From Nematostella vectensis (Eukaryota > Cnidaria > Anthozoa > Actiniaria > Edwardsiidae): a DNA stretch of 64,000 nucleotides. Below the pieces are notes generated by a model. It was not told the origin of the DNA. It worked only from the letters and a program-made list of their open reading frames with translations, and made no database searches. The first letter of the stretch is position 1. The number at the start of each line of letters is the position of its first letter. The position numbers and the translations under genes were made by a program. The DNA lies in assembly GCF_932526225.1 (NCBI RefSeq), contig NC_064036.1, positions 13,075,181 through 13,139,180 on the forward strand, given 5' to 3'. This document shows positions 37,101 through 49,100 of this stretch, piece by piece.

Positions 37101-40100
37101 GTCTTACCTCAAGTGGAGCCACTAGGTGGTTCTGTAAGTAATTATACTTACCCCAACATGTCTTACCTCAAGTGGAGGCATTGGGTGGTTTTGTAAGTAA
37201 TTATTCTTACCCCAGCACGTCTTACCTCAAGTGGAGCCACTAGGTGGTTTTGTAAGGAATTATACTTACCCCAGCACATCCTACCTCAAGTGGTGCCACT
37301 GGGTGGTTCTTTAAGTAATTATACTTACCCCAGCACATCTTACCTCAAGTGGTGCCACTGGGTGGTTCTGTAAGTAATTATACTTACCCCAGCACGTCTT
37401 ACCTCAAGTGGAGGCACTAGGTGGTTCTGTTAGTAATTATACTTACCCCAGCACGTCCTACCTCAAGTGGTGCTACTGGGTGGTCCTGTAAGTAATTATA
37501 CTTACCCCAGCAGGTCTTACCTCAAGTGGAGCCACTAGGTGGTTCTGTAAGTAATTATACTTATCCCAGCACATCTTACCTCAAGTGGTGCCACTGGGTG
37601 GTTCTGTAAGTAATTATACTTACCCCAGCACGTCTTACCTCAAGTGGAGCCACTAGGTGGTTCTGTAAGTAATTATACTTACCCCAGCACGTCCTACCTC
37701 AAGTGGAGCCACTGGGTGGTTCTGTACGTAATCATACTTACCCCAGCACGTCTTACCTCAAGTGGAGCCACTAGGTGGTTCTGTACGTAATTATACTTAC
37801 CCCAGCACGTCCTACCTCAAGTGGAGCCACTGGGTGGTTCTGTAAGTAATTATACTTACCCCGGCACGTCCTACCTCAAGTGGAGCCACTGGGTGGTTCT
37901 GTAAGTAATTATACTTACCCCAGCACGTCCTACCTCAATTGGAGCCACTGGGTGGTTCTGTAAGTAATTATACTTACCCCAGCACGTCTTACCTCAAGTG
38001 GAGGCACTAGGTGGCTCTGTAAGTAATTATACTTAACCCAGCACGTCTTACCTCAAGTGGTGCCACTGGGTGGTTCTGTAAGTAATTATACTTACCCCAT
38101 CACGTCTTACCTCAAGTGGTGCCACTGGGTGGTTCTGTAAGTAATTATACTTACCCCAGCACGTCTTACCTCAAGTGCAGCCACTGGGTGGTTCTTTAAG
38201 TAATTATACTTACCTCAGCACGTCTTACCTCAAGTGGTGCCACTGGGTGGTTCTGTAAGTAATTATACTTACCCCAGCACGTCTTACCTCAAGTGGAGGC
38301 ACTAGGTGGTTCTGTAAGTATATTATACTTATCCCAACACGTCCTACCTCAAGTGGTGCCACTGGGTGGTTTTGTAAGTAATTATACTTACCCCAGCACG
38401 TCTTACCTCAAGTAGAGCCACTGGGTGGTTCTGTAAGTAATTATACTTACCCCAGCACGTCTTACCTCAAGTGGAGCCACTGGGTGTTTCTGTAAGTAAT
38501 TATACTTACCTAAGCACGTCTTACCTCAAGTGGAGGCACCGGGTGTTTCTGTAAGTAATTATACTTACCCCAGCACGTCTTACCTCAAGTGGAGGCACCG
38601 GGTGTTTCTGTAAGTAATTATACTTACCCCAGCAGGTCTTACCTCAAGTGGTGCCACTGGGTGGTTCTGTAAGTAATTATACTTAACCCAGCACGTCTTA
38701 CTTCAAGTGGGGCCACTAGGTGGTTCTGTAAGTAATTATACTTACCCCAGCACGTCTTACCTCAAGTGGTGCCACTGGGTGGTTCTGTAAGTAATTATAC
38801 TTAACCCAGCACGTCTTACCTCAAGTGGAGCCACTGGGTGGTCCTGTAAGTAATTATACTTACCCCAGCACGTCTTACCTCAAGTGCAGCCACTGGGTGG
38901 TTCTGTAAGTAATTATACTTACCCCAGCACGTCTTACCTCAAGTGGACCCACTGGGTGGTTCTTTAAGTAATTATACTTACCCCAGCACGTCTTACCTCA
39001 AGTGGTGCTACTGGGTGGTCCTGTAAGTAATTATACTTACCCCAGCAGGTCTTACCTCAAGTGGAGCCACTAGGTGGTTCTGTAAGTAATTATACTTACC
39101 CCAGCAGGTCTTACCTCAAGTGGTGCCACTGGGTGGTTCTGTAAGTAATTATACTTACCCCAGCAAGTCTTACCTCAAGTGGAGCCACTGGGTGGTCCTG
39201 TAAGTAATTATACTTAACCCAGCACGTCTTACTTCAAGTGGGGCCACTAGGTGGTTCTGTAAGTAATTATACTTACCCCAGCACGTCTTACCTCAAGTGG
39301 TGCCACTGGGTGGTTCTGTAAGTAATTATACTTAACCCAGCACATCTTACCTCAAGTGGAGCCACTGGGTGGTCCTGTAAGTAATTATACTTACCCCAGC
39401 ACGTCTTACCTCAAGTGCAGCCACTGGGTGGTTCTGTAAGTAATTATACTTATCCCAGCACGTCTTACCTCAAGTGGACCCACTGGGTGGTTCTTTAAGT
39501 GATTATACTTACCCCAGCACGTCTTACCTCAAGTGGTGCTACTGGGTGGTCCTGTAAGTAATTATACTTACCCCAGCAGGTCTTACCTCAAGTGGAGCCA
39601 CTAGGTGGTTCTGTAAGTAATTATACTTATCCCAGCACATCTTACCTCAAGTGGTGCCACTGGGTGGTTCTGTAAGTAATTATACTTACCCCAGCACGTC
39701 TTACCTCAAGTGGAGCCACTAGGTGGTCCTGTAAGTAATTATACTTACCCCAGCAGGTCTTACCTCAAGTGGTGCCACTGGGTGGTTCTGTAAGTAATTA
39801 TACTTACCCCAGCACGTCTTACCTCAAGTGGAGCCACTAGGTGGCTCTGTAAGTAATTATACTTACCCCAGCACGTCCTACCTCAAGTGGAGCCACTGGG
39901 TGGTTCTGTACGTAATCATACTTACCCCAGCACGTCTTACCTCAAGTGGAGGCACTAGGTGGTTCTGTTAGTAATTATACTTACCCCAGCACGTCCTACC
40001 TCAAGTGGTGCTACTGGGTGGTCCTGTAAGTAATTATACTTACCCCAGCAGGTCTTACCTCAAGTGGAGCCACTAGGTGGTTCTGTAAGTAATTATACTT

Positions 40101-43100
40101 ATCCCAGCACATCTTACCTCAAGTGGTGCCACTGGGTGGTTCTGTAAGTAATTATACTTACCCCAGCACGTCTTACCTCAAGTGGAGCCACTAGGTGGTT
40201 CTGTAAGTAATTATACTTACCCCAGCACGTCCTACCTCAAGTGGAGCCACTGGGTGGTTCTGTACGTAATCATACTTACCCCAGCACGTCTTACCTCAAG
40301 TGGAGCCACTAGGTGGTTCTGTACGTAATTATACTTACCCCAGCACGTCCTACCTCAAGTGGAGCCACTGGGTGGTTCTGTAAGTAATTATACTTACCCC
40401 GGCACGTCCTACCTCAAGTGGAGCCACTGGGTGGTTCTGTAAGTAATTATACTTACCCCAGCACGTCCTACCTCAAGTGGAGCCACTGGGTGGTTCTGTA
40501 AGTAATTATACTTACCCCAGCACGTCTTACCTCAAGTGGAGGCACTAGGTGGTTCTGTAAGTAATTATACTTACCCCAGCAGGTCTTACCTCAAGTGGAG
40601 CCACTGGGTGGTTCTGTAAGTAATTATATTTACCCCAGCACGTCTTACCTCAAGTGGTGCCACTGGGTGGTTCTGTAAGTAATTATACTTACCCCATCAC
40701 GTCTTACCTCAAGTGGTGCCACTGGGTGGTTCTGTAAGTAATTATACTTACCCCAGCACGTCTTACCTCAAGTGGTGCCACTGGGTGGTTCTTTAAGTAA
40801 TTATACTTACCTCAGCACGTCTTACCTCAAGTGGTGCCACTGGGTGGTTCTGTAAGTAATTATACTTACCCCAGCACGTCTTACCTCAAGTGGAGGCACT
40901 AGGTGGTTCTGTAAGTATATTATACTTATCCCAACACGTCCTACCTCAAGTGGTGCCACTGGGTGGTTTTGTAAGTAATTATACTTACCCCAGCACGTCT
41001 TACCTCAAGTAGAGCCACTGGGTGGTTCTGTAAGTAATTATACTTACCCCAGCACGTCTTACTTCAAGTGGAGCCACTGGGTGTTTCTGTAAGTAATTAT
41101 ACTTACCTAAGCACGTCTTACCTCAAGTGGAGGCACCGGGTGTTTCTGTAAGTAATTATACTTACCCCAGCACGTCTTACCTCAAGTGGAGGCACCGGGT
41201 GTTTCTGTAAGTAATTATACTTACCCCAGCAGGTCTTACCTCAAGTGGTGCCACTGGGTGGTTCTGTAAGTAATTATACTTAACCCAGCACGTCTTACTT
41301 CAAGTGGGGCCACTAGGTGGTTCTGTAAGTAATTATACTTACCCCAGCACGTCTTACCTCAAGTGGTGCCACTGGGTGGTTCTGTAAGTAATTATACTTA
41401 ACCCAGCACGTCTTACCTCAAGTGGAGCCACTGGGTGGTCCTGTAAGTAATTATACTTACCCCAGCACGTCTTACCTCAAGTGGTGCCACTGGGTGGTTC
41501 TGTAAGTAATTATACTTACCCCAGCACGTCTTACCTCAAGTGGAGCCACTAGGTGGTCCTGTAAATAATTATACTTACCCCAGCAGGTCTTACCTCAAGT
41601 GGTGCCACTGGGTGGTCCTGTAAGTAATTATACTTACCCCAGCACATCTTACCTCAAGTGGAGCCACTAGGTGGTCCTGTAAGTAATTATACTTACCCCA
41701 GCACGTCCTACCTCAAGTGGAGCCACTGGGTGGTTCTGTACGTAATCATACTTACCCCAGCACATCTTACCTCAAGTGGAGCCACCGTGTGGTTCTGTAA
41801 GTAATTATACTTACCCCAGCACGTCTTACCTCAAGTGGAGGCACTGGGTGGTTCTGTAAGTAATTATACTTATCCCAGCACATCTTACCTCAAGTGGTGC
41901 CACTGGGTGGTTCTGTAAGTAATTATACTTACCCCAGCACGTCTTACCTCAAGTGGAGCCACTAGGTGGTTCTGTAAGTAATTATACTTACCCCAGCACG
42001 TCCTACCTCAAGTGGAGCCACTGGGTGGTTCTGTACGTAATCATACTTACCCCAGCACGTCTTACCTCAAGTGCAGCCATCATGTGGTTCTGTAAGTAAT
42101 TATATTTACCCCAGCACATCTTACCTCAAGTGGAGCCACCGTGTGGTTCTGTAAGTAATTATACTTACCCCAGCACGTCTTACCTCAAGTGGAGGCACTG
42201 GGTGGTTCTGTAAGTAATTATACTTACCCCAGCACGTCCTACCTCAAGTGGAGCCACTGGGTGGTTCTGTAAGTAATTATACTTACCCCAGCACGTTTTA
42301 CCTCAAGTGGGGCCACTAGGTGGTTCTGTAAGTAATTATACTTACCCCAGCACGTCCTACCTCAAGTGGTGCCACTGGGTGGTTTTGTAAGTAATTATAC
42401 TTACCCCAGCACATCTTACCTCAAGTGGTGCCACTGGGTGGTCCTGTAAGTAACTGTACTTACCCCAGCACGTCTTACCTGAAGTGCAGCCACTGGGTGG
42501 TTCTGTAAGTAATTATACTTACCCCAGCACGTCTTACCCCAAGTGGAGCCATTGGGTGGTTCTGTAAGTAATTATACTTACCCCAGCACGTCTTACCTCA
42601 AGTGGTGCCACTGGGTGGTTCTTTAAGTAATTATACTTACCCCAGCACATCTTACCTCAAGTGGAGCCATTGGGTGGTTCTGTAAGTAATTATACTTACC
42701 CCAGCACATCTTACCTCAAGTGGTGCCACTGGGTGGTTCTTTAAGTAATTATACTTACCCCAGCACGTCTTACCTCAAGTGGTGCTACTGGGTGGTCCTG
42801 TAAGTAATTATACTTACCCCAGCAGGTCTTACCTCAAGTGGAGCCACTAGGTGGTTCTGTAAGTAATTATACTTACCCCAGCAGGTCTTACCTCAAGTGG
42901 TGCCACTGGGTGGTTCTGTAAGTAATTATACTTACCCCAGCAAGTCTTACCTCAAGTGGAGCCACTGGGTGGTCCTGTAAGTAATTATACTTAACCCAGC
43001 ACGTCTTACTTCAAGTGGGGCCACTAGGTGGTTCTGTAAGTAATTATACTTACCCCAGCACGTCTTACCTCAAGCGGTGCCACTGGGTGGTTCTGTAAGT

Positions 43101-46100
43101 AATTATACTTAACCCAGCACGTCTTACCTCAAGTGGAGCCACTGGGTGGTCCTGTAAGTAATTATACTTACCCCAGCACGTCTTACCTCAAGTGCAGCCA
43201 CTGGGTGGTTCTGTAAGTAATTATACTTACCCCAGCACGTCTTACCTCAAGTGGACCCACTGGGTGGTTCTTTAAGTAATTATACTTACCCCAGCACGTC
43301 TTACCTCAAGTGGTGCTACTGGGTGGTCCTGTAAGTAATTATACTTACCCCAGCAGGTCTTACCTCAAGTGGAGCCACTAGGTGGTTCTGTAAGTAATTA
43401 TACTAATCCCAGCACATCTTACCTCAAGTGGTGCCACTGGGTGGTTCTGTAAGTAATTATACTTACCCCAGCACGTCTTACCTCAAGTGGAGCCACTAGG
43501 TGGTCCTGTAAGTAATTATACTTACCCCAGCAGGTCTTACCTCAAGTGGTGCCACTGGGTGGTCCTGTAAGTAATTATACTTACCCCAGCACATCTTACC
43601 TCAAGTGGAGCCACTAGGTGGTCCTGTAAGTAATTATACTTACCCCAGCACGTCCTACCTCAAGTGGAGCCACTGGGTGGTTCTGTACGTAATCATACTT
43701 ACCCCAGCACATCTTACCTCAAGTGGAGCCACCGTGTGGTTCTGTAAGTAATTATACTTACCCCAGCACGTCTTACCTCAAGTGGAGGCACTGGGTGGTT
43801 CTGTAAGTAATTATACTTATCCCAGCACATCTTACCTCAAGTGGTGCCACTGGGTGGTTCTGTAAGTAATTATACTTACCCCAGCACGTCTTACCTCAAG
43901 TGGAGCCACCAGGTGGTTCTGTAAGTAATTATACTTACCCCAGCACGTCCTACCTCAAGTGGAGCCACTGGGTGGTTCTGTACGTAATCATACTTACCCC
44001 AGCACGTCTTACCTCAAGTGCAGCCATCATGTGGTTCTGTAAGTAATTATATTTACCCCAGCACATCTTACCTCAAGTGGAGCCACCGTGTGGTTCTGTA
44101 AGTAATTATACTTACCCCAGCACGTCTTACCTCAAGTGGAGGCACTGGGTGGTTCTGTAAGTAATTATACTTACCCCAGCACGTCCTACCTCAAGTGGAG
44201 CCACTGGGTGGTTCTGTAAGTAATTATACTTACCCCAGCACGTTTTACCTCAAGTGGGGCCACTAGGTGGTTCTGTAAGTAATTATACTTACCCCAGCAC
44301 GTCCTACCTCAAGTGGTGCCACTGGGTGGTTTTGTAAGTAATTATACTTACCCCAGCACATCTTACCTCAAGTGGTGCCACTGGGTGGTCCTGTAAGTAA
44401 CTGTACTTACCCCAGCACGTCTTACCTGAAGTGCAGCCACTGGGTGGTTCTGTAAGTAATTATACTTACCCCAGCACGTCTTACCCCAAGTGGTGCCATT
44501 GGGTGGTTCTGTAAGTAATTATACTTACCCCAGCACGTCTTACCTCAAGTGGTGCCACTGGGTGGTTCTTTAAGTAATTATACTTACCCCAGCACATCTT
44601 ACCTCAAGTGGAGCCATTGGGTGGTTCTGTAAGTAATTATACTTACCCCAGCACATCTTACCTCAAGTGGTGCCACTGGGTGGTTCTTTAAGTAATTATA
44701 CTTACCCCAGCACGTCTTACCCCAAGTGGAGCCATTGGGTGGTTCTGTAAGTAATTATACTTAACCCAGCACGTCTTACCCCAAGTGGAGCCATTGGGTG
44801 GTTCTGTACGTAATCATACTTACCCCAGCACGTCTTACCTCAAGTGGAGGCACTAGGTGGTTCTGTTAGTAATTATACTTACCCCAGCACGTCCTACCTC
44901 AAGTGGTGCTACTGGGTGGTCCTGTAAGTAATTATACTTACCCCAGCAGGTCTTACCTCAAGTGGAGCCACTAGGTGGTTCTGTAAGTAATTATACTTAT
45001 CCCAGCACATCTTACCTCAAGTGGTGCCACTGGGTGGTTCTGTAAGTAATTATACTTACCCCAGCACGTCTTACCTCAAGTGGAGCCACTAGGTGGTTCT
45101 GTAAGTAATTATACTTACCCCAGCACGTCTTACCTCAAGTGGAGCCACTGGGTGGTTCTTTAAGTAATTATACTTACCCCAGCACGTCCTACCTCAAGTG
45201 GAGCCACTAGGTGGTTCTGTAAGTAATTATACTTACCCCAGCACGTCTTACCTCAAGTGGAGCCACTGGGTGGTTCTGTAAGTAATTATACTTACCCCAG
45301 CACGTCCTACCTCAAGTGGAGCCACTAGGTGGTTTTGTAAGTAATTATATTTACCCCAGCACGTCTTACCTCAAGTGGTGCCACTGGGTGGTTCTGTACG
45401 TAATTATACTTAACCCAGCACGTCTTACCTCAAGTGGAGCCACTGAGTGGTTCTGTAAGTAATTATACTTACCCCAGCACGTCTTACCTCAAGTGGAGCC
45501 ACTGGGTGGTCCTGTAAGTAACTGTACTTACCCCAGCACGTCTTACCTCAAGTGGAGCCACTGGGTGGTTCTGTAAGTAACTATACTTACCCCAGCAAGT
45601 CTTACCTCAAGTGGAGCCACTAGGTGGTTCTGTAAGTAATTATACTTACCCCAGCACGTCTTACCTCAAGTGCAGCCACTGGGTGGTTCTGTAAGTAATT
45701 ATACTTACCCCAGCACGTCTTACCTCAAGTGCAGCCACTGGGTGGTTCTGTAAGTAATTATACTTACCCCAGCAAGTCTTACCTCAAGTGGAGCCACTAG
45801 GTGGTTCTGTAAGTAATTATACTTATCCCAGCACGTCCTACCTCAAGTGGTGCCACTGGGTGGTTCTTTAAGTAATTATACTTACCCCAGCACGTCTTAC
45901 CTCAAGTGGAGCCACTAGGTGGTTCTGTAAGTAATTATACTTACCCCAGCACGTCTTACCTCAAGTGGTGCCACTGGGTGGTTCTTTAAGTAATTATACT
46001 TACCCCAGCACGTCTTAACTCAAGTGGAGGCACTGGTGGTTCTGTAAATAACTAGGTTTTCTTGCAAGGTCTTTTGCCAACACATACAATAAAAATAAGT

Positions 46101-49100
46101 GAAGAAATGTAACAGTCTTCTTGTTTTACTGCTTTAAAGGGGCAGCGTCATAGTACTGCGCAAGTATTGGGTCAGTGTTTAATGTAGGCTTTTAATTGTC
46201 TACAAACAGTTGAACTTTAAGCTGTAAATGCTTTGTTAAAATAACATCAATATTTTATTGAAAACTATGTTTATTGACAGTCTGTAGTCATTTCCTTTTA
46301 ATTTAAGTCTCCCACATGTACCAAAGGCTCATAAGTCAATATTACAATTTGACTAAAATTCATTGTGTCTGGGCCGGAGAGCTATTGCGAAGCTCTCACA
46401 TGACACTGCCCCTTTAAGTGCAAGTTATGTTTGAGTTCAGTATATAAGAATGTTTGTGGTGTATAAATATACCAATTATAAAACATGTTGGCAGGGTCGT
46501 TCTCCAACTGGTTTGTCAGTGAAATGTCTGCTCATGTTTGTAAATTTTTGCATTAATTTGGTGACCTCTAAAAAAGGAAATGAAAAAAATGAAAATAGAA
46601 ATTGAAAGACACCTTCTTAGGCTAGGCGATGAAGAGATAAAAGCACAAATGTGTGTAGACTGGCCACTTTGCCTAACCCTTTGATGTTCACAAGAGATAT
46701 TTATTATTTCAGCTGGTTTTTGGTGGTTGTTTGGAAGCCAGAGCACAGAGGAGGAATCAGATCCACTACTAGCCAATCAGAGCTTGCTATTACTCTTAGT
46801 GCTTGTCAATCATTGTACACAAAGCAAGAAAAAGATGAACCCTTACCGTCTCGCCTTGTTCTCATTTGCTGATAGACAGGCTAAAGGTGAATTGGTCAAC
46901 TGCATGACTTATTGTCTTTTGCTCTGATGAAAGGGCTTATACTCCAATCATAAGTAAAGCTACTCTGTTTTCAACGAGTTTAAAATACATACAGTATTAA
47001 GCATGTGTTTCCTTTTTCCATATCTATTTCTTTGTCTCTGATCTCTCTCTTTATTTCAGCAAGTGGAGGTAAATCTCCAGATGAGAAGAGACGTGCAGAT
47101 CCGCCATTTTGTATAAACCTTGGATTGCTCTACACAACTATATGCAAGTATGTTTGCATGTTTATTTATGTATTGAATGGCAGGGGCATGGCAAGGGCAA
47201 TTCGCATTTACTGTGTCTTTGTGACTTTGGCTGCTTGTTTTTATGCCGTTTTATGATTATGTTGCTGCTTGTTGTGATGTCATTCTATGACTACAATTTG
47301 CTGCTTGTTTTCAGGGGTCTTATTAAGGACCAAACCACCTTGCTGCTCTACCTGATATTACACAGAAATCCTAATGTATCTTCATTTATACTATCCCGTA
47401 CTGATATTGACACACTAGTAAGTACACATATAATATTTCCAAATATCAAATGGTCTTTGTCATGTAAAGAGGGCATGGAAGGCTTCAATGATTTCTCTGA
47501 TCTATGCCCTCTGCCAGTTTGGTAGAATATATACTGTCTTCTTACATTCAATATCATGTTCAGCAAGTCCCCAAGGAAATGGTTTGAATGTTGACCAATT
47601 CAAAAACATCATTTTGTCATCAAGAACCTTTTATGATACACAGCCTAAATGACACTGTTGTCCTCAATGATGTATTTAATACATATTAAGTTGACAATAT
47701 TGTGTGATTTCCTGCCTATAATCAGAGAAATAAGGCTTCAACCCCAACCGCTAAGGCCCCCACCTCAGCACCCCCTTCAGTTTGTAGAATGGACCTCACA
47801 CTATTTCCACTAGCTCCAATCCGTTGAAGTTCACACTGTTTGATTGACAGGTAATACCTATACTAAAGCTGCTGTACAATGCTGAGGAGCAGAACGCCCA
47901 CCATATCTACATGTCCCTCATCATCCTACTCATCCTTAGCCAGGACGAGAACTTCAACAAATCTGTCCATGAACTGGTAAGTGGTTCCCTATAGTTCCCT
48001 TAAGTCTGATAACAACATCAACATTATACTGTGACACGTCTAAACACCAAACACCCACTTTCAAAAGCCATAACAGCTGTAGGATATAACAATTTAATGT
48101 ACTACTGTTAAATGTTTGATAAATAAATTTGTGTAAACTTGGGAAAGCAAGTCATTATATATTGTAGAACATGGCAGAAGTCCTTTTCAATTATAAAGAG
48201 AGCTTGAACTGCATAATCCTTAGTACCATACTAGGCCCATCCTATCATTCAAATAGGGAAACATCTATGTGACTATATGTGAACCTTAACGTCTTATCTG
48301 TTCTTGTTGTTTGTCAGGTTATCTCAAATATTCCATGGTACACAGAGAGAGTTATCACAAACATCACCCTGGGGGGACTCCTTGTGCTTGTTGTGCTGCG
48401 AACCATACAGTATAACATGACAAAGATGAGGGTAAGGTGGCTGAGACATTGACAAAACTGGGGGTGGTCACGCCCAAACTGGTCATTTCTTTATAATTTA
48501 AGAAAAAAATGGGTGGGTGGCCACCAGCCCCTATTGGTATAACTCCACCGAATGTCGTTTTTTAGCCAACACAAGGTTTAAAGTTTATGTAGGCAATAAG
48601 TGGTTGAAGTACCTACCACCATATATTCATGTGCTGCATGTATTTTCTATTTATAATAACTGCTACGAGTAAATTCTGGGTGTGTCATATTTTTAATGCT
48701 TGCATACTTTGTCTTCCAGGACAAGTATCTGCACACCAACTGCCTTGCCACTCTCGCTAACATGTCATCTCAGTTTCACGCACTCCACCCTTATGTCACA
48801 CAACGAATCGTCAGGTGAGCACATGACTTCGTCACAAACCCTTATGTCACACAACGAATCGTCAGGTGAGCACATGACTTCGTCACACACCCTTATGTCA
48901 CACAACGAATCGTCAGGTGAGCACATGACTTCGTCACACACCCTTGTGTCACACAACCAAAGCTGTAGCTTCATAATAATGTGCTTGGGACTGATTCTGT
49001 TTTCATGTTATTGTTTTTTATCATTCAATTTTTTTGTTTAGATTGACCTCATTCATTATGATTGCAGTTTGTATGCCTTGCTGTCGAAAAAGCATGCCAA

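Noticed and set aside
48700-49041. Repetitive Ser/His-rich frame over DYM exon 12
   Set aside because: It is out of frame with dymeclin; exon 12 in its proper frame gives [16 protein letters not shown] and matches the family.
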